Below are positions 52,710-63,726 of a stretch of DNA of 64,000 nt, one piece after another. This DNA comes from Microbispora rosea. GTDB taxonomy: Bacteria > Actinomycetota > Actinomycetes > Streptosporangiales > Streptosporangiaceae. The notes under the pieces were generated by a model. That model made no database searches, was not told the DNA's origin, and saw only the letters and a list, made by a program, of their open reading frames with translations. The translations under genes and the position numbers were made by a program. Location: positions 1-64,000 of the forward strand of contig NZ_FTNI01000003.1 in NCBI RefSeq assembly GCF_900156315.1, given 5' to 3'. Position 1 is the stretch's first letter; every line of letters starts with the position of its first letter.

Positions 52710-54887
52710 GTGAGAGGCACCTGGGTGAAGCGCGCGGTCGTCGCCGTCGCGTTCGGCGTGTCGGTCGTGGCCTCCGCTCCCTCGGCGGCCGCGGCCGCCG
52801 GGCTCGCGACCGGGGCGGCGACGGCGGCCGGTGAACGGATCGTGCTCGTCGGGATCCCCGGCCTGATGTGGAGCGACATCACCCCGGCCGACACCCCGAA
52901 CCTCTGGAGGCTCGCCGGCGAGTCCGCCCTCGGTTCCCTGTCGGTGCGGGCCGTACGCAAGGACACCTGCCCGTACGACGCCTGGCTCACGGTCTCGGCC
53001 GGGGTGCGGTCGGCGGTGGGGGGAGCGTGCGGCATGGCTCCCACCCCCGAGGCCGACGGCGAGGGGGCGGTCGTCCCCGAGTTCTCCTGGCTCTGGGAGG
53101 TGCGGGAGCAGGACGACGCGGGCACGCTGGGGCAGGCCCTGCACGCGGCCGGTCGGACGACGATGGCCGTCGGCCCCGGAGCGGCGCTCGCGCTGGCCGA
53201 CCGCGAGGGCCGGGTGGACCTCTACGCCCCCTCCCCCGCCGAGGTCACGCAGTGGTCGCGCGGCGACGTGGTCGCCGTGGAGATCCCCGACCTCGTCGCG
53301 CCCTACGTCTCCGGCGACGGGCTGAGCGAGGTGCCCGAGCTCCTGTCCGCGGGCGCGCGGCGAGCCGCGGCCCGGGCGGCCGACGCGAAGCTCGGGTCGT
53401 TCCTGCCGCGGCTCGGATCGGCGACGGTGCTGGTCGCCGGGCTGTCCGACCACGGTTCCGTCCCCCACCTCAGGACCGCCATGCTGCGCGGTCCAGGCAG
53501 TGGCCCTGGCAGCGGGACTGGCAGCGATCCTGGCACCGGTGCGGCCGGGACGCTCGGCGCCCGGTCCACCCATCGGGACGACATGGTCATCGTTCCGGAT
53601 CTCACCGCCACGATCCTGGCCAGGACCGGGGTGGCCGCTCCCCCGGCCGTCGTCGGCGTGCCGGTCGACACCCACCCGACGGGCGGGAACCTGAACGAAC
53701 GCGTCGAGGCCCTGCGCACCGCCGACGTCGCCGGGCAGACGATCCGCGACGCGACCGGCGTCTTCTTCACCACGCTCGCCGTGCTCCAGGTGGTCTTCTA
53801 CATCACCGCGTTCCTGCTGCTGCGCCGCCGCGACGGGCTGCCCGCCGTTCGGGCCGCCGCCGTGGCGCTCGCCTCGATCCCCGTCTCGACCTACCTCGTC
53901 AACCTCACCCCGTGGGCCCGTGCGGCACAGCCCGCGGTCACGCTCTTCGTCTCGATCGCGGCGATCGCCGTGGCGCTGACCGTGGCGGCCCTCGCGGGGC
54001 CGTGGCGGCGGGGCGTGCTCGGGCCGCTGACCGTGATCGCGGCGGTGACCGCGGCCGTGCTGCTCGGCGACCTGCTGACCGGAACGCCCCTGCAGCTCAA
54101 CAGCCTGATGGGCTACACGGGCGTGGTCGGCGCCCGCTACTACGGCCTGGGGAACATCCCCTTCGCGTTGCTCGCCACGGCCGTGCTGCTCGTCACCACG
54201 GCCGCCGCCGACCGGCTGGTCAGAGCGGGCCGCAAGGCCCTCGCGGTGGCCTTGGTCGCCGCGCTCGGGGCCTTCGCCATGCTGCTCGACGGCTGGCCGG
54301 GCGTGGGCAGCGACTTCGGCGGCGTCATCGCCTTCGTCCCGGGCATCGCGGTCACCGCGCTGATCGTGGCGGGCAGGCGGGTGTCGATCGTCAAGCTTGG
54401 CGCGTTCTGCGCCGCGGGCGGCGTTCTGGTGATGGCGATCGCCTACCTCGACTACCTGCGTCCCCCGGCCAGCCAGACGCACCTGGGCCGCTTCGTGGGG
54501 CAGGTGGCCGACGGCACGTTCCTGCCGGTGATCTCCCGCAAGCTCGGCGCGATGCTCTCCACGCTGCTCAGCCCGAACCTGATGCCCGTGGTGCTCGCCG
54601 CGTTCGCGTTCCTCGTCTTCGCGCTGCTGCGGCCGGGCGCGGCGAGCGCCGGCGTCCTGCCGATCGCGTTCGAACGGGCGCCCATGCTCAGGGCGGGCCT
54701 GCTCGGCGCGCTCGTGAGCGGCCTGGTCGGCATGCTCGTCAACGACTCGGGAGCCGCGGTGCTGTCCATGGCGCTGGCCCTGGCCGTGCCGCTCGTCCTC
54801 AGCGCCGGGATCCGCGCCCTGCAGCACGGCGAGCCGGTCCCGGCCGCCGGATACCCCGGCACGCCTCCGAGCCCCGCGACGGCCTGA
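52710..54887 (+). CDS. Alkaline-phosphatase-like ectodomain fused to a multi-helix membrane domain
   Basis: 725 residues from the GTG at 52710, with GGGGGT a few bases upstream; a GTG at 52632 would add 26 residues. A signal peptide covers about residues 1-35. The N-terminal extracytoplasmic part (about 45-320) resembles the alkaline phosphatase superfamily: IVLVGIPGLMWSDITPADTP, NLWRLAGESALGSLSVR, ATVLVAGLSDHGSVPHLR and DMVIVPDLTATIL. About ten membrane helices follow (residues 350-715), from FFTTLAVLQVVFYITAFLL to VLSMALALAVPLVLSAG. A Gly-Ser-Pro linker within the ectodomain is coded by a 12-bp repeat (about 53500-53550). Such fusions recall lipid or glycolipid head-group transferases; no function is established. 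Confidence 0.85.
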   Translation: MRGTWVKRAVVAVAFGVSVVASAPSAAAAAGLATGAATAAGERIVLVGIPGLMWSDITPADTPNLWRLAGESALGSLSVRAVRKDTCPYDAWLTVSAGVRSAVGGACGMAPTPEADGEGAVVPEFSWLWEVREQDDAGTLGQALHAAGRTTMAVGPGAALALADREGRVDLYAPSPAEVTQWSRGDVVAVEIPDLVAPYVSGDGLSEVPELLSAGARRAAARAADAKLGSFLPRLGSATVLVAGLSDHGSVPHLRTAMLRGPGSGPGSGTGSDPGTGAAGTLGARSTHRDDMVIVPDLTATILARTGVAAPPAVVGVPVDTHPTGGNLNERVEALRTADVAGQTIRDATGVFFTTLAVLQVVFYITAFLLLRRRDGLPAVRAAAVALASIPVSTYLVNLTPWARAAQPAVTLFVSIAAIAVALTVAALAGPWRRGVLGPLTVIAAVTAAVLLGDLLTGTPLQLNSLMGYTGVVGARYYGLGNIPFALLATAVLLVTTAAADRLVRAGRKALAVALVAALGAFAMLLDGWPGVGSDFGGVIAFVPGIAVTALIVAGRRVSIVKLGAFCAAGGVLVMAIAYLDYLRPPASQTHLGRFVGQVADGTFLPVISRKLGAMLSTLLSPNLMPVVLAAFAFLVFALLRPGAASAGVLPIAFERAPMLRAGLLGALVSGLVGMLVNDSGAAVLSMALALAVPLVLSAGIRALQHGEPVPAAGYPGTPPSPATA

Positions 54888-54923
54888 CACCGTCCGGGCG
54901 TCCGGCTCTCGGCCGGGAAGCGG

Positions 54924-55475
54924 TCAGGAGGCGGCAGGCCAGGCGTCGGCGAGCAGGTCACGCGTGTCGCGCAGCAGCTGCGGCAGCACCTTGGTGCGTC
55001 CGACCACCGGCATGAAGTTGGTGTCGCCGCCCCACCGGGGCACGACGTGCTGGTGGAGGTGGGCGGCGATGCCCGCGCCCGCCACTCCGCCCAGGTTCAT
55101 GCCGACGTTGAAGCCCTGCGCCCCGCTCGCCTTGCGCAGCGCCTGCGTCGCGCGCTTGGTGAACTCGGCCAGCTCCGCCGTCTCGGGCCCGTCGAGGTCG
55201 GCGTAGTCGGACACGTGCCGGTAGGGGCAGACCATCAGGTGCCCCGAGTTGTACGGGTAGAGGTTGAGCACGACGAACACGGCCAACCCCCGGGCCACGA
55301 TCAGCCCGTCCTCGTCGGAGAGCCCGGGAATCTCGCAGAACGGGCAGCCGTCATCCGCGCCGGAGCCGCTGGGCTTGTTCTCGCCCTTGATGTAGGCCAT
55401 CCGGTGCGGGGTCCACAGGCGCTGGAAGCTGTCGGGAACCCCGGCGCCCGCCTGCTCGATCGGCTCTGAGTCCAC
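54924..55475 (-). CDS. HIT domain protein, Ap4A phosphorylase-like
   Basis: 183 residues, GTG start behind GGAGGAG. The histidine triad is AAHLHQHVVPRW. A CPFC zinc-type pair (DGCPFCEIP), VLNLYPYNSGHLMVCPYRH and NVGMNLGGVAGAGIAAHLHQH match the mycobacterial homolog Rv2613c, an Ap4A phosphorylase. It lies between the lipid genes and thrS as in Mycobacterium, though here a three-gene plus-strand insert separates it from pgsA. Confidence 0.92.
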   Translation of the reverse strand: MDSEPIEQAGAGVPDSFQRLWTPHRMAYIKGENKPSGSGADDGCPFCEIPGLSDEDGLIVARGLAVFVVLNLYPYNSGHLMVCPYRHVSDYADLDGPETAELAEFTKRATQALRKASGAQGFNVGMNLGGVAGAGIAAHLHQHVVPRWGGDTNFMPVVGRTKVLPQLLRDTRDLLADAWPAAS

Positions 55476-55534
55476 GTCCGCGATCTCCTCCGCTCCCGTT
55501 GTCCCAGGTGCTGCCGCCTCCGCCCCGGCGGCAC

Positions 55535-55621
55535 GCGCACCGGCGCGACATCACCAGCGCACCGGCGCGAGCTCGGCACCGCGCAGCAGCGCGAGGTCGG
55601 CACCGGCGCGAAAACAACACC
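55535..55621. repeat. Degenerate tandem repeat, about 22-bp unit, four copies
   Basis: GCACCGGCGCGA recurs at 55537, 55559 and 55600, with a decayed unit between; the spacing is 22 and then about 20.5 bases. Confidence 0.55.
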
Positions 55622-55768
55622 GGCAGCAGCATATGACCTCGCGGATCTCCTCTCACCGGCCGGGTTGCGCCGACGCCACGACCGGCGCCACGACCGGCGC
55701 CGGCCGATATGCGCGGACGCCGGACGGCCTGCTCGATCATGGGGCAGAATGCACCTGCCGGACGCCCA

Positions 55769-55782
55769 CCCCCCCCCCCCCC
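55769..55782 (+). repeat. Poly-C tract of 14 bases upstream of the Asp23 gene
   Basis: Fourteen consecutive C lie directly before the GAGGAG ribosome site (55783-55788) of the gene at 55796. Such a run is prone to slipped-strand change and to miscalling. Confidence 0.85.
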
Positions 55783-55795
55783 GAGGAGTCGTCAC

Positions 55796-56335
55796 ATGAG
55801 CGAGGCCGCCGCCGTCGAGGAGCGAGTGGAAGAGCAGACCGACGCGTACGCCGAGGTTAGCCTCGGCGACCCGGTGGACGTGGAGGCGGCCGATCGTTCG
55901 GAGCCGGAGCTCCCCGCGCCGGCGCCGAGGCCCGTGGCACCGGCTGTCGACGTGCTCAAGGGCCGGATCAAGGTCGCCGACGAGGTCGTGGAGAAGGTCG
56001 CCGCGCTGGCCGCCCTGGAGATTCCCGGCGTCGCCGACCTGGGCGGCGACCTCGAACGCGCCTTCGAATCCGTACGCGACCGCATCGGCGTGGGCGCCAA
56101 GCGGGCGACGCAGGGTGTGCAGGCCAGCATCCAGGACCAGCAGGTCTCGATCGACGTGACCCTCGTCATCGTGTACGGCCACGTGGTGATGGACGTCGCC
56201 ACCGAGGTCAAGGTCAACGTCGCCCGGTCGGTGAGCCGGATGCTCGGCATGCGCGTGGTCGAGGTCAACGTGACCGTCGACGACGTCCGCCTTCCCGGTC
56301 AGGACTCCCCCGCCGAGGCCACCCCGACGTCCTGA
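55796..56335 (+). CDS. Asp23/Gls24 family envelope stress response protein
   Basis: 179 residues, ATG behind GAGGAG. An acidic N-terminus (residues 1-55) precedes the Asp23 domain: GRIKVADEVVEKVAALAALEIPGV, VDVTLVIVYGHVVMDVATEVKVNVARSVSRMLG and VVEVNVTVDDV. Family members coat the inner membrane or respond to alkaline or envelope stress. It is a single gene ending at a bidirectional terminator shared with thrS. Expression could vary with the 14-C run upstream. Confidence 0.92.
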   Translation: MSEAAAVEERVEEQTDAYAEVSLGDPVDVEAADRSEPELPAPAPRPVAPAVDVLKGRIKVADEVVEKVAALAALEIPGVADLGGDLERAFESVRDRIGVGAKRATQGVQASIQDQQVSIDVTLVIVYGHVVMDVATEVKVNVARSVSRMLGMRVVEVNVTVDDVRLPGQDSPAEATPTS

Positions 56336-56418
56336 GCCGGCCCGCGCCGGAGGGCTGCCCTTGACCGCCCCCTACGCGCGGGAGACCCCTGACCTCCCCT
56401 CACGCGCCGGAGAAGCGT

Positions 56419-56451
56419 GAACGCGGGAGCCCGTGGCGGGCACCCGCGTTC
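56419..56451. terminator. Bidirectional terminator between Asp23 gene and thrS
   Basis: A 9-bp stem (GAACGCGGG / CCCGCGTTC), one A-A mismatch, then 5 bp (GCCCG / CGGGC) around a TGG loop, between the convergent stops at 56335 and 56466. Confidence 0.8.
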
Positions 56452-56465
56452 GACGTGGTGAGCGG

Positions 56466-58442
<1,977 letters not shown>

Positions 58443-58607
58443 GGTGGCTCCTTAGGACAGGTTCGGCGCATGGATCTCGGTGGCCGCGCGCACGCGAGGC
58501 GGCGGCTCCGGTCGCATCCGATGCTACCGGTGCCGCCGCCCCCGAATGGCGGGCATGCGCCGCGCCCGCCGCCGAAATCCGCCCCCGCAGCCGGTGGCGC
58601 CGGGGGT

Positions 58608-60908
58608 TCAGTACGGCCACGTCCAGTCGCGGATCTCGGCGGGGTCCTCGCCGAACTCGCGGGTGTGGGCGCGGGCGCGCAGCCGGGCGTCGGCCATGCG
58701 CTGGCGCAGGTGGGCCGCCCTGCTGCCGAGGCCGGGCACCCGGTCGATCACGTCCATCACCAGATGGAAGCGGTCGATGTCGTTGAGCATCGCCATGTCG
58801 AACGGCGTGGTCGTGGTGCCCTCCTCCTTGTAGCCGCGCACGTGCAGGTTGTCGTGCCCGGTGCGGCGGTAGGTCAGGCGGTGGATCAGCCACGGGTAGC
58901 CGTGGAAGTTGAAGATGATCGGCTTGTCCGTGGTGAACAGCGCGTCGAACTCGGCGTCGCGCAGGCCGTGCGGGTGCTCGGAGGCCGGCTGCAACCGCAT
59001 CAGGTCGACCACATTGATCACCCGGATCCGCAGCTCGGGCAGGTGCTCGCGGAGCAGCGCGGCGGCGGCCAGGGTCTCCAGCGTGGGCACGTCGCCGGCG
59101 CAGGCGAGCACGACGTCGGGGTCGGTGCCCTCATCGGTGGAGGCCCAGTCGAGGATGCCCAGCCCGCGGGTGCAGTGGACGACGGCCTCGTCCATGCTCA
59201 TCAGGTCGAGCACGGGCTGCTTGCCCGCCACGACGACGTTGACATAGTCGCGCGAGCGCAGGCAGTGGTCGGCGACCGACAGCAGGGTGTTGGCGTCCGG
59301 CGGCAGGTAGACGCGGACGACCTCGGCCTTCTTGTTGACGACGACGTCGAGGAAGCCGGGGTCCTGGTGGCTGAAGCCGTTGTGGTCCTGGCGCCAGACG
59401 TGCGACGACAGCAGGTAGTTCAGCGAGGCGACCGGCCGGCGCCAGGGGATCTTGCGGGAGGACTCCAGCCATTTGGCGTGCTGGTTGAACATCGCGTCCA
59501 CGATGTGGATGAACGCCTCGTAGCAGTTGAACAGCCCGTGGCGGCCGGTCAGCAGGTAGCCCTCCAGCCAGCCCTGGCACTGGTGCTCACTGAGCACCTC
59601 CATGACCCTGCCCCGGGGGCCGAGGTTCTCGTCGGTCGGCAGCAGGGCGGCCTCCCACTCCTTGCCGGTCGCCTCGAAGACGGCCGACAGGCGGTTGGAG
59701 GCGGTCTCGTCCGGGCCGAGCAGCCGGAAGTTCTCGGGGTTGGCCGCGATGACGTCGCGCAGGAACGCCCCGAGGACGCGGGTCGGCTCGCTGGAGGCCG
59801 TGGCCGGGGTCTTGACCTCGACCGCGTAGTCGCGGAAGTCGGGCAGCACCAGCGGGCGCAGCAGTTCCCCGCCGTTGGCGTGCGGGCTGGCGCTCATCCG
59901 CAACGGCCCGTCCGGGACCGTCCGCGTGATCGTCTCGACCGGCCGGCCGTCGGCGTCGAACAGCTCCTCCGGCCGGTAGGAGCGCATCCACTCCTCCAGG
60001 TACTCCAGCCGATCGGGCCGGTCCCGCACGTCGGTCAGCGGCACCTGGTGGGCGCGCCAGGTGCCCTCGACCGGGAGCCCGTCGACCTCGCGCGGCCCGG
60101 TCCAGCCCTTCGGCGTACGCAGGATGATCATCGGCAGCGGGCCTCGGTCGGCCAGCTCGTCGAAGACGGTGTCGAGGGTCGCGGCCATGAGCTCGTGCAT
60201 CTCCGCCGGTTCCTGGCCGGAGACGATGTGCGGGCGGTAGCCGTACCCCTCGAAGAGCTTGACCAGCTCGTCCTCCGGGATCCTGGCCAGCACGGTGGGG
60301 TTGGCGATCTTGTAGCCGTTCAGGTGCAGGATCGGCAGGACCACCCCGTCGGTGTCCCGGTTGAGGAACTTGTTGGAATGCCAGCCGGTGGCGAGCGGGC
60401 CGGTCTCGGCCTCGCCGTCGCCGACGATGCAGGCCACCGCCAGGCCGGGGTTGTCGAAGGCCGCGCCGTACGCGTGGGAGAGGGCGTAACCGAGCTCGCC
60501 ACCCTCGTGGATGGAGCCCGGAGTCTCGGGGGCGACGTGGCTGGGGATGCCACCGGGGAAGGAGAACTGACGGAAGAGCCTGCGCATGCCCTCGGCGTCC
60601 CGGGTGACGTGGGGGTAGCGCTCGGTGTAGGTGCCTTCGAGCCACGCGTGGGCGACCGCCGCCGGGCCGCCGTGACCGGGGCCGGCGATGTAGATCATGT
60701 CCTGGCCGCGCTCGCGGATGATCCGGTTGAGGTGCGCGAAGCAGAAGTTGATGCCGGGCGTCGTGCCCCAGTGGCCGAGCAGCCGCGGTTTGATGTGCTC
60801 GGGTCTGAGCGGCTCGGTCAGCAGCGGGTTGTCCATCAGGTAGATCTGGCCGACGGACAGATAGTTCGCGGCCCGCCAGTAGGCGTCGATGTTCCCGTAT
60901 GCGTCCAT
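58608..60908 (-). CDS. xfp: Xylulose-5-phosphate/fructose-6-phosphate phosphoketolase
   Basis: 766 residues, slightly shorter at the N-terminus than many homologs. It cleaves xylulose-5-P or fructose-6-P with phosphate to acetyl-P, using thiamine diphosphate. Marks are [61 protein letters not shown] and [20 protein letters not shown]. It diverges from a MarR gene with 87 bases between; the regulator may control it. No acetate kinase gene is adjacent. Confidence 0.95.
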   Translation of the reverse strand: MDAYGNIDAYWRAANYLSVGQIYLMDNPLLTEPLRPEHIKPRLLGHWGTTPGINFCFAHLNRIIRERGQDMIYIAGPGHGGPAAVAHAWLEGTYTERYPHVTRDAEGMRRLFRQFSFPGGIPSHVAPETPGSIHEGGELGYALSHAYGAAFDNPGLAVACIVGDGEAETGPLATGWHSNKFLNRDTDGVVLPILHLNGYKIANPTVLARIPEDELVKLFEGYGYRPHIVSGQEPAEMHELMAATLDTVFDELADRGPLPMIILRTPKGWTGPREVDGLPVEGTWRAHQVPLTDVRDRPDRLEYLEEWMRSYRPEELFDADGRPVETITRTVPDGPLRMSASPHANGGELLRPLVLPDFRDYAVEVKTPATASSEPTRVLGAFLRDVIAANPENFRLLGPDETASNRLSAVFEATGKEWEAALLPTDENLGPRGRVMEVLSEHQCQGWLEGYLLTGRHGLFNCYEAFIHIVDAMFNQHAKWLESSRKIPWRRPVASLNYLLSSHVWRQDHNGFSHQDPGFLDVVVNKKAEVVRVYLPPDANTLLSVADHCLRSRDYVNVVVAGKQPVLDLMSMDEAVVHCTRGLGILDWASTDEGTDPDVVLACAGDVPTLETLAAAALLREHLPELRIRVINVVDLMRLQPASEHPHGLRDAEFDALFTTDKPIIFNFHGYPWLIHRLTYRRTGHDNLHVRGYKEEGTTTTPFDMAMLNDIDRFHLVMDVIDRVPGLGSRAAHLRQRMADARLRARAHTREFGEDPAEIRDWTWPY

Positions 60909-60995
60909 GCCCCTGACACTTTCCCAGCGGTGGCGGCCGAACCAGGGTCTTTCGCCCGCAAATCAGGGTGCCGACCGACCGGTAGTCTTGGCCGC

Positions 60996-61502
60996 ATGTC
61001 CGGCACCCGATGGCTCGACGAGGAGGAGCAGCGCACCTGGCGCGCCTACCTGCGGACGAGCCTGCTCCTTCAGGAGGCCCTCGAACGGCAGTTGCAGCGC
61101 GACTCGGGCATGCCGCACACCTACTACATGATCCTCGTGGTCCTCTCCGAGTCGCCCGGGCGGACCATGACGATGACGAAGCTGTCCGCCCTCCTCCAGT
61201 ATTCGGTCAGCCGCCTGTCGCACGCCGTCTCCCGGCTGGAGGAGAAGGGCTGGGTGCGGCGGCTGAAGCAACCGGAGGACCGGCGCACGACCGTCGCCGA
61301 GCTCACCGACGAGGGCTTCGCCGCTCTCGTGGAGGCGGCGCCGGGCCACGTCGAGGAGGTCCGCCGGGTGCTGTTCGACCCCCTCACCCCCCGTCAGGCG
61401 CGGCAGTTCGGCGAGATCCTCGGCACGATCCTCTCCGCCTTCGAGTACCAGAGGGCCGAGGAGGCCGAGCGTTCCCGCGCGCTCGACGCCGCCGCCCAGT
61501 AG
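60996..61502 (+). CDS. MarR family transcriptional regulator, divergent from xfp
   Basis: 168 residues from the ATG at 60996. The winged helix has MPHTYYMILVVLSESPGRTM and ALLQYSVSRLSHAVSRLEEK GWVRRLKQPEDRRTTVAELT, and the C-terminal helix dimerises. TAGTCT (60983-60988) seven bases before the ATG indicates a leaderless message. The shared 87-base gap with xfp probably holds its operator (inference). Confidence 0.92.
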   Translation: MSGTRWLDEEEQRTWRAYLRTSLLLQEALERQLQRDSGMPHTYYMILVVLSESPGRTMTMTKLSALLQYSVSRLSHAVSRLEEKGWVRRLKQPEDRRTTVAELTDEGFAALVEAAPGHVEEVRRVLFDPLTPRQARQFGEILGTILSAFEYQRAEEAERSRALDAAAQ

Positions 61503-61559
61503 ATCCGGCCGCAGCCGTACGGGGCGGCCGGTCTCGCGGCGCTACATGGTCAAGCCTGT

Positions 61560-62132
61560 TCAGCGCAGCAGGAGATCGATGGCGACCTCCAGTCGTTCGA
61601 GGTAGACCTCCCGCGATGCGACCTGATGCTTGAGGCCGATCGACGCGCTGATCATCGTCTGCGCGACAAGGGGGGCCGCCTCGCGTCCCGACATGGTGGC
61701 GACCGCGTCTGTGATCAGTTCCTCGAAACGTCGACGCGGAGCCTCGATGATCCCTCCGAGGAGGTCGGGATTGCCCTCGATGACCATCGCGACATCGCTC
61801 GTCAGCGGGCCGATGTAGCGGCCTGCCCACTGATCGAACGCTTCGAGGAGACGCTCCGAAAGGGGTCGGCCGGTGTCGGCCAGGACGTGTTCGACCGCTG
61901 TGATATCGCGGTTCAAGGCCTGGGCGACCGCCGCACGGAACAGAGTCTCCTTCGAGGAGAAGAGGAAATAGAGCCCGGGCCGCGAGATGCGCGCCGCCCG
62001 CGCGACCTCCTCCATCGAGGTCTTCCGGTAACCGAATCGCGCGAACGTGACCATCGCGGAGTCCAGAACCGTGATCCGACGATCGGTATCGGCGACTGTC
62101 GACGGCGGGTGACCGACCTCGGGACTGCTCAT
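61560..62132 (-). CDS. TetR family transcriptional regulator
   Basis: 190 residues. The helix-turn-helix is SMEEVARAARISRPGLYFLFSSKETLFRAAVAQAL (residues 39-73); the C-terminal half is a TetR ligand-binding domain of the usual all-helical kind. It diverges from the SDR gene across a 63-base gap that holds a near-perfect operator, so it probably represses both. The inducer is unknown. Confidence 0.93.
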   Translation of the reverse strand: MSSPEVGHPPSTVADTDRRITVLDSAMVTFARFGYRKTSMEEVARAARISRPGLYFLFSSKETLFRAAVAQALNRDITAVEHVLADTGRPLSERLLEAFDQWAGRYIGPLTSDVAMVIEGNPDLLGGIIEAPRRRFEELITDAVATMSGREAAPLVAQTMISASIGLKHQVASREVYLERLEVAIDLLLR

Positions 62133-62159
62133 GAAACGAGCATACGAGCGAACGGCGAA

Positions 62160-62187
62160 CTATACAAAACAAGTCTATTGTGTATAG
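62160..62187. promoter_or_regulatory. TetR operator dyad and overlapping divergent -10 boxes
   Basis: CTATACAAAA and TTGTGTATAG are an inverted repeat (9 of 10 positions) spaced by 8 bases. TATAGT in each orientation (62183-62188 plus strand; 62164-62159 minus strand) is embedded at the ends, so a bound TetR dimer would block both promoters. On the plus side the box lies seven bases before the SDR ATG. Confidence 0.75.
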
Positions 62188-62195
62188 TCGCCGCC

Positions 62196-63167
62196 ATGAC
62201 CCCGCGCAAACTCATCTCCACGCCCTTCACCTCCTCCAGCACCGCGGACGAGGTGCTGCGAGGCGTCGACCTCACCGGCGTCCGCGCGATCGTGACCGGA
62301 GGTTCGTCCGGAATCGGCGCCGAGACCGCTCGTGCGCTGACCTCTGCCGGAGCGGAGGTAACGCTCGCCGTCCGGAACACGACCGCGGGTGACGCCGTCG
62401 CCGAGACGATCGCGAAGTCGACCGGAGAGATCCGGCCCCGAGTCGCCCGGCTCGACCTCGCCGACAGAAGCACCGTCACGCGATTCATCGACGCATGGAA
62501 CGGTCCACTCCACCTGCTGATCAACAACGCGGGCGTGGTCACCGGTGGCCTCGAACGTACGCGTGAGGGCTGGGAGCTGCAGTTCGCGACGAACCATCTC
62601 GGCCACTTCGCCCTGGCCACCGGCCTGCACGACGCCCTGGCCCTGGGAGCGGCCGACCGTGACGGAGCACGGATCGTCTCGGTAAGTTCGACCGCGCACA
62701 TGCGTTCCGGCATCGACTTCGACGACCTCCACTTCGAGCGTCGCAGCTACGACCCGCAGATCGCCTACGCCCAGTCGAAGACGGCGAACTCCCTCTTCGC
62801 CGTCGAGGCGACTAGCCTCTGGGCCTCCGACGGCATCATCGCCAATGCGGTGAACCCCGGCGGTGTCGCGACGGGACTGCAGCGCAACTTCACAGCGCAG
62901 CAGAAGGCATCGCTCGACGCGGCCGAGGCCGCCGGAATCTTCACCTACAAAACGGTCGAGCAGGGAGCCGCCACCAGCATCGTCGCGGCCGTCGCGCCGG
63001 AGTTCGCTCACTCCGGAGGCCACTACCTCGACGATTCACAAGAGGCTTACACCGTGCCGGACGACGCCGACCTCGCGCAGCACCCGCACGGCGTCAAGGA
63101 ATGGGCGCTCGACCCCACTGCCGCCAAGCGCCTCTGGACGGTCTCGACCGACCTGCTCCGCGTCTGA
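62196..63167 (+). CDS. Short-chain dehydrogenase/reductase (SDR)
   Basis: 323 residues from the ATG at 62196; the long upstream open frame is only the antisense of tetR. Classical-type SDR: cofactor loop VTGGSSGIGAETARAL, LDLADRSTV, INNAGV, catalytic Ser (SVSSTAH) and YxxxK as YAQSKTANSLF. Resembles the light-dependent protochlorophyllide-reductase/retinol-dehydrogenase-like subgroup often TetR-controlled in actinomycetes. Substrate unknown. The transcript looks leaderless. Confidence 0.93.
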   Translation: MTPRKLISTPFTSSSTADEVLRGVDLTGVRAIVTGGSSGIGAETARALTSAGAEVTLAVRNTTAGDAVAETIAKSTGEIRPRVARLDLADRSTVTRFIDAWNGPLHLLINNAGVVTGGLERTREGWELQFATNHLGHFALATGLHDALALGAADRDGARIVSVSSTAHMRSGIDFDDLHFERRSYDPQIAYAQSKTANSLFAVEATSLWASDGIIANAVNPGGVATGLQRNFTAQQKASLDAAEAAGIFTYKTVEQGAATSIVAAVAPEFAHSGGHYLDDSQEAYTVPDDADLAQHPHGVKEWALDPTAAKRLWTVSTDLLRV

Positions 63168-63223
63168 CCGTGATGACGTACATGAGCGCCTCCCGGTCCT
63201 CAGACCTTCGGGTTGCGCCGCGC

Positions 63224-63697
63224 TTACGGGTTGTGCCGGGCGATGGCGGCGTTGAGCGCGGTCGCGAAGACCGTCCACCCGGCGTACGGCAGCAGCAGAA
63301 GCCCGGCGGTGCGGTCCTCACGCAGGAGCCGGCGGGTCAGCAGCGCGTTCGACACGTTGAGCGCGAGGATCTCCGCGAGCGCGAGCCGGGGGCTGCGGGC
63401 CTTGAAGAACAGCGGCGGCCAGGCCGCGTTGAGCGCCAGGTTCGCGGCGAGCGCCCGCCGCAGGGCCGGCCGGGAGCCGTCGTCCCCGTGCGACAGCGCC
63501 CGGGCGGAGGCATAGGCGATCGTCGCGTACAACGGCGTCCAGACCAGGCCGAACGCCTGCGGCGGCGGCTGCCAGGAGGGCTTGCGCAGGCGGGCGTACC
63601 AGCCGGAGCGGGCGTCGGTGGACAGGCCGCCGACCACGGCGGTCGCGGTCACCGCGAGGGCCGTCCGCACCAATGTCTTCTTCGATGTGCGTCTCAT
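63224..63697 (-). CDS. tspO: TspO/MBR family membrane protein
   Basis: 157 residues from the ATG at 63697 with AGAGGA upstream; an ATG at 63730 would overlap the previous gene's stop (ATGA) and is also possible. Five helices and the motifs WYARLRKPSWQPPPQAFGLVW, LALNAAWPPLFF and PYAGWTVFATALNAAIARHNP match TspO, a porphyrin-binding protein of the outer or inner membrane. It follows a DUF1722 gene. Confidence 0.92.
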   Translation of the reverse strand: MRRTSKKTLVRTALAVTATAVVGGLSTDARSGWYARLRKPSWQPPPQAFGLVWTPLYATIAYASARALSHGDDGSRPALRRALAANLALNAAWPPLFFKARSPRLALAEILALNVSNALLTRRLLREDRTAGLLLLPYAGWTVFATALNAAIARHNP

Positions 63698-63726
63698 GCG
63701 TCCTCTTTCTTCCCCCTCGTCCGCAC

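Larger units (their letters stand above)
55476..55795 (+). other. Intergenic region HIT-Asp23 with repeats and a poly-C tract
   Basis: No gene is seen in this 320-base divergent gap. It holds a degenerate ~22-bp tandem repeat (55535-55621), a 12-bp direct duplication (GCCACGACCGGC, about 55678-55701) and a run of 14 C at 55769-55782. GAGGAG for the Asp23 gene follows the C run. Confidence 0.6.

Noticed and set aside
53500-53550. Minisatellite of 12-bp units
   Set aside because: It is coding: a Gly-Ser-Pro linker in the phosphatase-like protein.
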